Below are positions 8,726 through 16,342 of a DNA stretch of 64,000 nucleotides, piece after piece. The position numbers were made by a program, and so were the translations under genes. The notes beneath the pieces are model-generated. The model was not told the origin of the DNA. It saw only the letters and a program-made list of their open reading frames with translations, and did not search any database. The DNA is from Streptomyces niger (GTDB taxonomy: Bacteria > Actinomycetota > Actinomycetes > Streptomycetales > Streptomycetaceae). Each line of letters begins with the position of its first letter. Within the stretch, counting starts at the first letter, position 1. The stretch is taken from contig NZ_JOFQ01000003.1 of assembly GCF_000718305.1 (NCBI RefSeq), positions 372,001 to 436,000 of the forward strand, written 5' to 3'.

Positions 8726-9310
8726 GATCCCCTGGTGGGGCGCATCGGCGCGCGGGTACGCGTCGAGCGGGAGCGGCGCCGGTGGACCCTGGCCCAGCTG
8801 GCCGAGGCCTCGGGCGTCTCGCGGGCGATGATTCACCGGATCGAGCGCGGCGAGAGCAGCCCGACGGCCGTCGTCCTCGGCAAGCTGTCCGGCGCCTTCC
8901 GGATCAGCGTGTCCGCGCTGATGGCCCTGGCGGAGGGCGCGGCGGACCAGCCGGCGGACGGGCCGGACGGCGGCACCGAGGAGGGTACCGGCGACATCGC
9001 CGAATGGCGCGACCCGGCCACCGGGTACAGCCGGCGCCAGATCTCCGGGCCCCGCTTCCCGGCGGACATCGCGGAGGTGCGGCTGCCTGCCGGTGCGCGC
9101 ATCCCGTATCCGGCCGAGACCTTCGCCTTCGTACGGCAGATGGTGTGGGTGCTCGACGGCCGGCTGACCTTCCACGAGGGCGACGCGGTGCACGAGCTGG
9201 CGGCCGGACACCGCCTCGAACTCGGCGCCCCGGCCCCCTGCACCTTCGTCAACGACGGCGCGGAGGAGTGCCGGTACGCGGTGGTCCGCGTACGGTCCGA
9301 GGCACCATGA
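8711..9310 (+). CDS. XRE family regulator with C-terminal cupin domain
   Basis: A 199-residue regulator: an N-terminal XRE helix-turn-helix (GARVRVERERRRWTLAQLAE, then SGVSRAMIHRIERGESSPTA) and a C-terminal cupin sensor domain (residues about 110-195, including EVRLPAGARIPYPAE and FVNDGAEECRYAV). This architecture commonly represses a divergent gene and responds to a small ligand. The neighbouring acetyltransferase is its most likely target, since the two start codons overlap within an inverted repeat. ATG 8711 and ATG 8720 are both possible starts; the former preserves the leaderless spacing. Confidence 0.9.
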   Translation: MSNMIDPLVGRIGARVRVERERRRWTLAQLAEASGVSRAMIHRIERGESSPTAVVLGKLSGAFRISVSALMALAEGAADQPADGPDGGTEEGTGDIAEWRDPATGYSRRQISGPRFPADIAEVRLPAGARIPYPAETFAFVRQMVWVLDGRLTFHEGDAVHELAAGHRLELGAPAPCTFVNDGAEECRYAVVRVRSEAP

Positions 9311-9341
9311 GGCGGCGCCGGCCCGCGCCTGCCGCGCCCGG

Positions 9342-10622
9342 TCAGCGGGCGGCGCGCGGCACGGTCTCCGCGGCCGGCTCCGTCGGGGCGGTCTCCGCAT
9401 CGGATGCGCGTCCCTCTTGCGCCTCCGCGCCCCGTTCCGTTCGGCGCCTGCCGCCCGCGGAGAGGAGCACGCTGGTCAGCACGCCCGCGAGCAGGCCCCA
9501 GAACGCCGAGCCGATCCCCAGCAGGGTCACGCCGGACGCGGTGGCGAGGAAGGTGACCACGGCCGCCTCCCGGGCGCCGGGGTCGGAGACCGCGGTGGTC
9601 AGCGAGCTGGTGATGGTGCCGAGCAGGCCGATGCCGGCGATGCCGAGCACGAGCGCGTGCGGCATGGCGGCGAGCAGGGACGCCACCGTGGCGCCGAGGA
9701 GGCCGACGCACAGGTAGAAGATGCCGGCCCAGACGCCGGCGGTGTAGCGCCTGCGGGGGTCGGGGTGGGCCTCCTCGCTCGTGCAGATGGCGGCGGTGAT
9801 CGCCGCGAGGTTGAGGCCGTACGCACCGAACGGCGCCAGCAGGAAGTTCGCGGTGCCGGTCCAGGTCATCAGCGGCGAGACCGGTACGTCGTAACCCGAG
9901 CCCCGCAGGACCGCGACGCCGGGCAGGTTCTGCGAGGCCATGGTGACGACGAACAGCGGGACGCCGACGCTGACCAGGACCTTCCAGTCGAATTCCGGGG
10001 TGACGAACACGGGCGTGGCGACGGAGAGCCGGATCCGGTCGGCGTGCCAGCCGCCGGTGAACACGGTCGCGAGGACCCCCACCGCCAGGGCGAGCAGTAC
10101 GGCGTAGCGCGGCAGCAGCCGGCGGCCCAGCAGGTACGCCAGGAACATCGGGAAGGCCACGGCGAAGCTCGCGTGCATGGTCGTGAAGAGGCCGGTACCG
10201 AACTCGAAGAGGACTCCCGCGAGGAGCGCAGCGGCGAGCGGCACCGGGATGCGGTTCATGGCACGCGCGAACCAGCCGGTCACCCCGCTGACGAGGATGA
10301 GCAGCGCGGAGAAGAGGAACGCGCCGATGGCCTGCGCCATGGAGACCCCGCTGAGGCCGGTGGTCAGCAGGGCGGCGCCCGGCGTCGACCAGGCGGTCAC
10401 CACGGGCGACCGGTACCGCACGGACAGGCCGATGCAGGTGCAGGCCAGGCCCACGCCGAGGGCAAGCATCCAGGAGGAGATCTCGCGGGAGTCGGCGCCG
10501 GCCGCCTTGGCCGCGGTGAAGACGAGGGCGGCCGAACTGGTGACGCCCACCAGCACGGCGATCAGTCCGGCGACCACCGCCGAGGGCGGGGCGGCAGCGC
10601 GTATTCGAGCCATCGAGGACAT
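9342..10622 (-). CDS. benE: Benzoate/H+ symporter, BenE family
   Basis: A 426-residue polytopic membrane protein with about 12 hydrophobic segments and the BenE family signatures: AWSTPGAALL near residue 80, the MASQNLPGVAVLRGSGY segment and PFGAYGLNLAAITAAICTSEEAHPD. BenE proteins import benzoate or related aromatic carboxylates with protons. The C-terminal tail is charged and polar. It is divergent from an XRE-cupin regulator with a tandem operator in between, so expression is probably controlled by that protein. An aromatic-aldehyde and benzoylformate group 8-15 kb away could feed or use benzoate, but no benzoate dioxygenase is in this window. Confidence 0.93.
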   Translation of the reverse strand: MSSMARIRAAAPPSAVVAGLIAVLVGVTSSAALVFTAAKAAGADSREISSWMLALGVGLACTCIGLSVRYRSPVVTAWSTPGAALLTTGLSGVSMAQAIGAFLFSALLILVSGVTGWFARAMNRIPVPLAAALLAGVLFEFGTGLFTTMHASFAVAFPMFLAYLLGRRLLPRYAVLLALAVGVLATVFTGGWHADRIRLSVATPVFVTPEFDWKVLVSVGVPLFVVTMASQNLPGVAVLRGSGYDVPVSPLMTWTGTANFLLAPFGAYGLNLAAITAAICTSEEAHPDPRRRYTAGVWAGIFYLCVGLLGATVASLLAAMPHALVLGIAGIGLLGTITSSLTTAVSDPGAREAAVVTFLATASGVTLLGIGSAFWGLLAGVLTSVLLSAGGRRRTERGAEAQEGRASDAETAPTEPAAETVPRAAR

Positions 10623-10665
10623 CGTTTCCAGATTCTGTGCTGACGGGTCCGGCGGTGCAGGTGGC

Positions 10666-10699
10666 GTTCTGTTTACGGAACGTTCTGTTCCCGGAACAG
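10666..10699. promoter_or_regulatory. Tandem 16-bp operator between benE and its XRE regulator
   Basis: Two adjacent near-identical 16-mers, GTTCTGTTTACGGAAC (10666-10681) and GTTCTGTTCCCGGAAC (10682-10697). The second is part of a perfect palindrome CTGTTCC-C-GGAACAG (10685-10699); the first is an imperfect version. It lies 44 bp before the benE start and 79 bp before the regulator start, the expected place for the XRE-cupin repressor to control both genes. Confidence 0.7.
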
Positions 10700-10777
10700 T
10701 AGAGAGTAGGCTGGTCAGCCGTCAACGACCTCGCCGACGAAGGCGAACACGGGCGAAGAGGAGCGGACGCGCGCGGT

Positions 10778-11332
10778 ATGGGCCTGAACGACGAGGTGGG
10801 ACGCCGACTGCGGGAGCTCCGTCAGCAACAGCGGCTGTCGCTGTCCGAGCTGGCCCGGCGCTCCGGCGTGGGCAAAGGCACGCTGTCCGAACTGGAGGGC
10901 GGCCGGCGCAACCCCACACTGGACACCCTCTACGCGCTCACCACCGCACTCGACAGCCCTCTCAGCGCCGTGCTCAGCGATCACCCACGACACGCCTTCG
11001 AGGCCGGCGGCGAGGGCGTCTCCGGTGACGCCGTCACGGCGGTGCTGATCGAGCGCTTCGAGGAGCCGCCGGCCGTCACCGACGTCTTCCGCATTCGCAT
11101 CGCAGCCGGCAGCGTCCAGGAGTCGGCCGCACACATCGCGGACACGTCGGAGAGCCTGATGGTGCTGACCGGCACGGCCGTGGTGGGCGACCCGGCGCAG
11201 CCGCAGACGGCGGGCCCGGGCGAGTACGCGCACTGGCGCGCCGACACCCCGCACCTCTACAGCGCCCCGACCGGCGACGTACACGGCATCCTCTTCGTCC
11301 GGTATCCGCGCGCAGGCGCCCACCGCGCCTGA
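10778..11332 (+). CDS. XRE family regulator with cupin domain, probable benE repressor
   Basis: A 184-residue protein with an N-terminal XRE domain (VGRRLRELRQQQRLSLSELA, SGVGKGTLSELEGGRRNPTL) followed by a cupin fold (residues about 90-180, with TSESLMVLTGTAVVGD and PGEYAHWRADTPHLY). Regulators of this layout are typically encoded next to benE transporters in actinobacteria. It is divergent from benE and the tandem operator lies between them. The ligand, perhaps benzoate or another aromatic acid, is inferred from context only. Confidence 0.9.
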   Translation: MGLNDEVGRRLRELRQQQRLSLSELARRSGVGKGTLSELEGGRRNPTLDTLYALTTALDSPLSAVLSDHPRHAFEAGGEGVSGDAVTAVLIERFEEPPAVTDVFRIRIAAGSVQESAAHIADTSESLMVLTGTAVVGDPAQPQTAGPGEYAHWRADTPHLYSAPTGDVHGILFVRYPRAGAHRA

Positions 11333-11465
11333 CCGACCCCCTGGCTCCGCTCCGGCGTCGACCTCGACACCTATAGTCAGGAGCCTTGTCCAACCATCTG
11401 CGGTATGCCATGCCACCCTCGTCCGCCGCGCCGACGGCACTCGCCTGACCTGCGGTGGACCCGCA

Positions 11466-11483
11466 CCCCCGGCACTCCGGGGG
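11466..11483. terminator. Hairpin between regulator and nucleosidase
   Basis: CCCCCGG-CACT-CCGGGGG forms a perfect 7-bp stem with a 4-nt loop, 134 bases after the regulator stop and 50 bases before the nucleosidase start. A TATAGT -10-like hexamer (11372-11377) lies upstream, so the hairpin could be a terminator or a leader structure. The remainder of 11333-11533 shows no gene. Confidence 0.4.
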
Positions 11484-11533
11484 CGCGGCGCCCCACCGCC
11501 CCGCCGAGTGGCGGCTGAGGTTACCGTGACCTC

Positions 11534-12118
11534 ATGGAACTCATAGGTGAGATCACCGCCGACCGTCCGCTGCTCGTCCTCGCCCTCAAGGAAGAGGCGC
11601 AGTTCCTCGGTGCCGGTCTCCCGGTGCTGCTCACCGGCATGGGGAAGGTCAACGCGGCGACCGCGCTCGCCACCGTACTGGCGCGCGGCCCCCGCCCCTC
11701 GGGCATCGTCAACCTCGGTACGGCCGGCGCGCTCCGTCCCGGCCTGCGCGGCACCCATGTCATCGGTTCGGTGCTCCAGCACGACCTGGACAGCGAGCTG
11801 CTGGCCACCCTGACCGGGGACATCACGGGCGCGCCGCTGGACCTGGCCGACCGGGGCGGGCCGGTGCTGGCGACCGGCGACTCCTTCATCGCCGACGACG
11901 CGGCCCGCGACCGGCTGGCGGCACGGGCCGCGCTGGTGGACATGGAGGGGTACGCGCTGGCGCACGTCGCGCAGCAGGCAGAGGTGCCGGTACGTCTCGT
12001 CAAGCACGTCAGCGACGAGGCGGGGGACGGCGCCGACCGGACCTGGCAGGAGACGGTGACGGCCTGCGCCCGCGAGCTGGCGGCCTGGGTCGCGGCGAAC
12101 GTGTCCGAACGGGCCTGA
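11534..12118 (+). CDS. Nucleosidase (MTA/SAH nucleosidase-like, PNP/UDP superfamily)
   Basis: A 194-residue member of the nucleoside phosphorylase/nucleosidase superfamily: VLLTGMGKVNAATAL near residue 35, NLGTAGALRPGL, the ATGDSFIADD segment and the nucleoside-binding VDMEGYALAHVA, followed by VRLVKHVSDEAG. The DMEGYA motif and the Asp in SDE are hallmark residues of 5'-methylthioadenosine/SAH nucleosidases. It is shorter than the usual 230 residues and belongs to the Streptomyces subfamily annotated simply as nucleosidase. It likely salvages MTA, SAH or related purine nucleosides in the cytoplasm. A strong hairpin follows it, so it is monocistronic. Confidence 0.85.
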   Translation: MELIGEITADRPLLVLALKEEAQFLGAGLPVLLTGMGKVNAATALATVLARGPRPSGIVNLGTAGALRPGLRGTHVIGSVLQHDLDSELLATLTGDITGAPLDLADRGGPVLATGDSFIADDAARDRLAARAALVDMEGYALAHVAQQAEVPVRLVKHVSDEAGDGADRTWQETVTACARELAAWVAANVSERA

Positions 12119-12128
12119 GGCGCCCTCG

Positions 12129-12156
12129 CCGGCCGCCGATGCGCGACGGCGGCCGG
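12129..12156. terminator. Terminator hairpin after nucleosidase
   Basis: CCGGCCGCCG-ATGCGCGA-CGGCGGCCGG gives a perfect 10-bp stem and 8-nt loop 10 bases after the nucleosidase stop. There is no U-tract, as is common for Streptomyces terminators. Confidence 0.7.
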
Positions 12157-12284
12157 CCGTGGGCGGGGAGTGTGACGGAGGCCACAAGGGAAAACGGATG
12201 CTGGCTCCGGTTCGCGGTGTTCGGAACAGCGGAACGTCCGCCCACCGGCGGCGTTCGCACCGCTTTCCGATCGAGGAGAACCCC

Positions 12285-13406
12285 GTGACATCCAGCGACA
12301 CCACCGCCCGCGCGGCTCAGGTGCTCTCCCGCCCCTTCTCCCTGGGCGGGCTCACCGTCCCCAACCGCATCGCCATGGCGCCGATGACCCGTGAGTTCTC
12401 GCCGGGTGGCGTGCCGGGTGCCGATGTCGCGGACTACTACGCCCGCCGGGCCGCCGGCGGAGTCGGCCTGATCATCACCGAGGGCACGTACGTCGACCAC
12501 CCGGCCGCCGGGACCAGCGGCAAGGTCCCCCGCTTCCACGGCGAGGACGCGCTGGCGGGCTGGGAGCGGGTCGTGGCGGCGGTGCACGCGGCCGGCGGCA
12601 CGATCATGCCGCAGCTGTGGCACGTGGGCATGGCCCGGGAAGCGGGCGCGCCGCCCTTCCCGGACGCCCCGCCGTCCGGCCCGTCCGGCCTCGCCATCGA
12701 CGGCACGCCGGCCGGCCACGCCATGACGCAGCAGGACCTCGACGACGTCGTCGCGGCGTTCGCCAAGGCCGCGGCCGACGCGGAGCGCATCGGCTTCGAC
12801 GGGATCGAGCTGCACGGCGCGCACGGTTACCTCATCGACCAGTTCCTGTGGGCGCAGACCAACCAGCGCACCGACGCGTACGGCGGTGACGCGGTGGCCC
12901 GCACCCGCTTCGCTGCCGAGATCGTCGCGGCCTGCCGCGCGGCCGTCTCGCCGGACTTCCCGATCCTCTTCCGGATGTCCCAGTGGAAGATGAACAACTA
13001 CCAGGCCCGGCTCGCCGAGACCCCGGAGGAGCTGGACGCCGTCGTCGCGCCGCTCACCGCGGCGGGCGTGACCTCCTTCCACGCCTCCACGCGCCGCTAC
13101 TGGCTGCCGGAGTTCGAGGGCTCGGACCTCAACCTCGCCGGCTGGGTGAAGAAGCTCTCCGGCCTGCCGACGGTCAGCGTCGGCTCCGTCGGCCTCGACA
13201 ACGAGTTCATCCAGGCGTTCCAGGGTGAGCAGGCCGGCGTCGCCGGCATCGACCGGCTCCTGGACCGCATGGAGCGCGACGAGTTCGACCTCATCGCCGT
13301 CGGCCGCGCGCTGCTCGGCGACCCGGAGTGGGCCGCCAAGATCTTCGAAGGCCGCACCGGCGAACTCGTACCGTTCGACGCCTCGATGCTGCGTACGCTG
13401 AGCTGA
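12285..13406 (+). CDS. NADH:flavin oxidoreductase, Old Yellow Enzyme family
   Basis: A 373-residue FMN-dependent TIM-barrel ene-reductase. It has the N-terminal FSLGGLTVPNRIAMAPMTR, the QLWHVGMA motif, the substrate-binding GIELHGAHGYLIDQF with the His/His or His/Asn pair region, and the phosphate-binding end DLIAVGRALLGDPEWA. OYE enzymes reduce activated alkenes of enones using NAD(P)H. The GTG at 12285 follows GAGGAGAA and gives the normal start; a longer in-frame extension has no family similarity. It is monocistronic and convergent with an esterase gene; a long inverted repeat at the 3' end probably terminates it. Confidence 0.93.
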   Translation: MTSSDTTARAAQVLSRPFSLGGLTVPNRIAMAPMTREFSPGGVPGADVADYYARRAAGGVGLIITEGTYVDHPAAGTSGKVPRFHGEDALAGWERVVAAVHAAGGTIMPQLWHVGMAREAGAPPFPDAPPSGPSGLAIDGTPAGHAMTQQDLDDVVAAFAKAAADAERIGFDGIELHGAHGYLIDQFLWAQTNQRTDAYGGDAVARTRFAAEIVAACRAAVSPDFPILFRMSQWKMNNYQARLAETPEELDAVVAPLTAAGVTSFHASTRRYWLPEFEGSDLNLAGWVKKLSGLPTVSVGSVGLDNEFIQAFQGEQAGVAGIDRLLDRMERDEFDLIAVGRALLGDPEWAAKIFEGRTGELVPFDASMLRTLS

Positions 13407-13412
13407 CCGCCG

Positions 13413-13462
13413 GCCCGCCGGGTCGCCGCGCTCACCTCTTCACGAGCGGCGACCCGGCGGGC
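13413..13462. terminator. Long inverted repeat terminator overlapping the esterase 3' end
   Basis: GCCCGCCGGGTCGCCGC (13413-13429) and its exact complement GCGGCGACCCGGCGGGC (13446-13462) form a perfect 17-bp stem with a 16-nt loop. It starts 7 bases after the oxidoreductase stop. The right arm lies inside the last codons of the convergent esterase gene, so coding sequence doubles as terminator. Confidence 0.75.
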
Positions 13463-14352
13463 GCGGGCAGCGACGCCAGCAGATGGCGGCGGGCCTGATG
13501 GCCCTCGGCGGTGGGCCACAGCGGATAGACGTGGATCTGGCCCGCCGCCTCGGCGAAGTCCACCTCGACGCCCTCGGCGGTCGCCCGGTCGCGGAAGCGG
13601 CGGGCGTCGGCGGTGAGGATGTCGCGGGTACCGGCGAAGACCGTCGTACGGGGCAGCCCGGCCAGCTCCCCGCGCAGCGGACTCACCCAGGGGTGGGGGA
13701 GGTCGAGCTCGCCGGCCCAGAGCGAGCCGCAGTAGCGCAGCGCCTCCACGCCCAGCATGGGGTCGTGCGGCAGCAGGTCCGCGAGGGCCGGGTTGTCCAT
13801 GACGACGTCCAGCCAGGGCGAGATCAGCACCAGTTCGTCCGGCGGGGCGCCGCCGGTGTCCCGCAGTCGCTGCGCCAGCGTCACGGACAGCCCGCCGCCG
13901 GCCGAGTCGCCCATGAACACGGTGGGCAGCGAGCGGTCGGCGGTGAGCCGGCCCGCCAGCGCGGTGAGGTCGGGGACGACCGTGGCGGCCGTGCCGCGCG
14001 GCGCCAGCGGGTGGACCGGAACGATCACGCGGGCCGACCCGTCGGTCACCAGCTGCTCGATCAGGTTCCAGTGGTTGTCGCCGATCTCCTCGATGTAGGC
14101 ACCGCCGTGCAGGTACAGCACCTGCACGCCGGCATCGCCGGCGCGCGGGGCGACCTCGTAGCAGGGCCAGCCGTGCCGGAAGTGGGCGGTCACCCGGCAG
14201 TGCCGGTCGAGCCGCCGGGGCGGCCCGAAGGCAGCGGGCCGGCGCTGCTGCTTCTCGACCTTCCGCCGGACCTCTTCCAGGTCGCGGTACCCCATCTTGT
14301 GCCCCAACGCCGACGCGATGAGCAGCAGGGCGCGGCTGCTGAAGCTGGGCAC
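13432..14352 (-). CDS. Alpha/beta hydrolase, HSL-type esterase/lipase
   Basis: A 306-residue esterase of the hormone-sensitive lipase group. The oxyanion-hole motif reads LYLHGGAYIEEIGD (HGGAY rather than HGGG), the nucleophile elbow is GDSAGGGL, and the acid and base are expected in DILTADARRF and QIHVYPLW. It hydrolyses small esters or acyl chains; there is no signal peptide, so it is cytoplasmic. It lies 84 bases downstream of the amino-acid permease on the same strand and may be cotranscribed. The extreme 3' end contains the right arm of a terminator-like repeat. Confidence 0.9.
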   Translation of the reverse strand: MPSFSSRALLLIASALGHKMGYRDLEEVRRKVEKQQRRPAAFGPPRRLDRHCRVTAHFRHGWPCYEVAPRAGDAGVQVLYLHGGAYIEEIGDNHWNLIEQLVTDGSARVIVPVHPLAPRGTAATVVPDLTALAGRLTADRSLPTVFMGDSAGGGLSVTLAQRLRDTGGAPPDELVLISPWLDVVMDNPALADLLPHDPMLGVEALRYCGSLWAGELDLPHPWVSPLRGELAGLPRTTVFAGTRDILTADARRFRDRATAEGVEVDFAEAAGQIHVYPLWPTAEGHQARRHLLASLPAPAGSPLVKR

Positions 14353-14436
14353 GGCGTCACCTCCTCCGACACTGCGTGTCTCGCTTCACCTGTGACCACT
14401 CGCGTTCCACGCAGCGCGGAAGGGAAACCGGGCCGG

Positions 14437-15903
14437 TCAGGTCGCTTCGGTGCGGGTGTCCTCCGGAAGGGTCACCAGCCAGTGCGTGTCCCGGCGGGGG
14501 CGGAGGTAGCAGGCCCAGTACAGGGTCGCCGCCGCCATGGTGCCGCCCGTCCACAGCAGGTACTGCGTCTCCTGCTGGGTGAGGATGTAGACCAGGACCA
14601 CGATCAGCAGCAGCGGGACCGCCGGCCACAGCGGCATCCGCCAGGCGGCCGTCTTCTTGTGCGCGCCGCGCCGGGCCGCGAGCGCCGCGACCGCGACGAG
14701 CAGGTACATGCCCGTGACGGACACGCCGGTCACGCCGTAGAGGGTGTCGAGGTCGACGAAGCACAGGGCCGCGCCGGGCAGGCCGACGAGCAGGGTCGCC
14801 ACCCACGGGGAGCCGAAGCGGCCGAGCCGGGACAGCGCGTCGTTGACCGGCTGGGGCCAGGCCTTGTCACGCGCGGAGGCGAACAGCACCCGGGAGTTCT
14901 GGATGACCATGACAATCCCGGCGTTGATGATCGCAAGGGCGACGCAGAGGCTGACGAAGGTGCCGACCGCCGAGTTGCTCCAGGCGATGACCATGGTGCT
15001 GATGTCGCCGGAGGTCAGGGCCTGGAGGCTCGGGGCGCCGAGCGTGATGGCGATGACCGGTACGAGGATGACCGCGGTGGAGATGGCCAGTGTGGCCAGC
15101 ACGGTGCGGGCGACGTTGCGGCGCGGCTCCTCCAGCTCCTCGGAGAGGTAGACGGCGGTGGAGAAGCCCTGGGTCACGAAGAGGGCGATGGCGAGCCCCG
15201 AGACGACGAGCAGGCCGGTGACCGGGCCGGGGACGCCGCCGTGGCCGGCGACCGTGCCGTGCACGAGGGCGGAGCCGCCGCGCTCGGCGTGGGCGAAGCC
15301 GAGGACCGCGACCACGCCCGCGGCGATGACCTCCAGGACCAGGAAGATGCCGGTGATCCAGGCGTTGGCGCGCAGGTCCAGCAGGCCGGCGAGGGTGGCC
15401 AGGAGCATCACGGCGGCGCCGGCGGCGGGCGCGGGGACGTGCACCACGGGGGCGAGGTAGTCGGCCGTCCCCATGGCGATCACCGGCGGCACGATCATCA
15501 CGACCAGCAGCGAGAGGACGAACACCAGCCAGCCCGCCAGCCGCCCGGTCAGCGTCGAGACCATGGCGTACTCGCCACCCGCGCTCGGTATGAGCGTGCC
15601 CAGCTCCGAGTAGCAGAAGGCCACCGCGATGCAGAGCACGGAACCGATCGCGATGGTCAGGGCGGTGGCGGTGCCCAGGTCGGCGAAGAGGTCCGGCACC
15701 ACGACGAAGAGCGTGGAAGCGGGCGTGACGCAGGACAGCGTCAGCAGGGTGCCGCCGACGACGCCGATCGAGCGTTTGAGCGTCCGCGCACCGTCCAGGG
15801 CGGGACCGTCGGCAGGGCGGGCGTCGGCGCCGGGGGCGTCGAGGCGGTCGGTGGCCGCGGGGGCGCTGTCGCCTGCGGGTGGCTGGCTGAGGATGTCGGT
15901 CAT
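14437..15903 (-). CDS. APC superfamily amino acid permease
   Basis: A 488-residue transporter with about 12 membrane segments. After a charged N-terminal region of about 40 residues, helix 1 reads GGTLLTLSCVTPASTLFVVVP, followed by the consensus ELGTLIPSAGGEYAMVSTLTG (E-x(4,5)-PxxGGxY) typical of amino acid/polyamine permeases. Later segments include GFSTAVYLSEELEEPRRNVART, also an APC motif. It imports or exchanges amino acids or amines across the cytoplasmic membrane; the substrate is not evident. The downstream esterase is 84 bases away. The 440-bp region upstream has several dyads but no gene. Confidence 0.9.
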   Translation of the reverse strand: MTDILSQPPAGDSAPAATDRLDAPGADARPADGPALDGARTLKRSIGVVGGTLLTLSCVTPASTLFVVVPDLFADLGTATALTIAIGSVLCIAVAFCYSELGTLIPSAGGEYAMVSTLTGRLAGWLVFVLSLLVVMIVPPVIAMGTADYLAPVVHVPAPAAGAAVMLLATLAGLLDLRANAWITGIFLVLEVIAAGVVAVLGFAHAERGGSALVHGTVAGHGGVPGPVTGLLVVSGLAIALFVTQGFSTAVYLSEELEEPRRNVARTVLATLAISTAVILVPVIAITLGAPSLQALTSGDISTMVIAWSNSAVGTFVSLCVALAIINAGIVMVIQNSRVLFASARDKAWPQPVNDALSRLGRFGSPWVATLLVGLPGAALCFVDLDTLYGVTGVSVTGMYLLVAVAALAARRGAHKKTAAWRMPLWPAVPLLLIVVLVYILTQQETQYLLWTGGTMAAATLYWACYLRPRRDTHWLVTLPEDTRTEAT

Positions 15904-16295
15904 GGAGCGGTTCCGATCGACTGGGTGTGGCAGGTGCTGTGCGGGAGCGGTATCGCCTCCGTGGACGGCTGTGTCGTGCTTCGCTGTGCTCCCGGCGCAA
16001 CATGGAAGCCCGACGGGATCCGGAGCGTCAAGGCCTGATTACCTACGGAATCCGTCGCTGCGTCGGACCCTCAGTGCGCTTTCCGCAACTCGCGACAGCG
16101 ACTGACGTCTGAGCCGTCGCCGCCGGGAGCACGTAAGAACCTTTGAAGATTCGACCGAATCGATGAGAACTCCTGGGAAACGCAGGAGATGCGGTCCTCT
16201 CGCCAGGGACGGGCACCGCTCCGACCCGCCCCTACGGGAATCGCAGAGCGGCCGCCCCGATCAATTTCCCTGGTCAGGGACGTTCCCCGGGCATG
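15904..16295. other. Structured intergenic region upstream of the APC permease
   Basis: No convincing gene in 392 bases. Visible dyads are GATTCG-AC-CGAATC (16148-16161), CTCCTG-ggaaacg-CAGGAG (16170-16188) and TCCCTG-GT-CAGGGA (16267-16280). They could be operator sites, leader hairpins for the leftward permease gene or a small RNA. I do not recognise a riboswitch class. Confidence 0.4.
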
Positions 16296-16331
16296 CCCAT
16301 GACCGCGCCGTTCCGGCGGCGCGGTCATGGG
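16296..16331. terminator. Terminator after pstS
   Basis: CCCATGACCGCGCCG-TTCCGG-CGGCGCGGTCATGGG is a perfect 15-bp stem with a 6-nt loop, ending 12 bases from the pstS stop. It is the strongest simple terminator in the window. Confidence 0.85.
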
Positions 16332-16342
16332 TGGGGCGGGTG

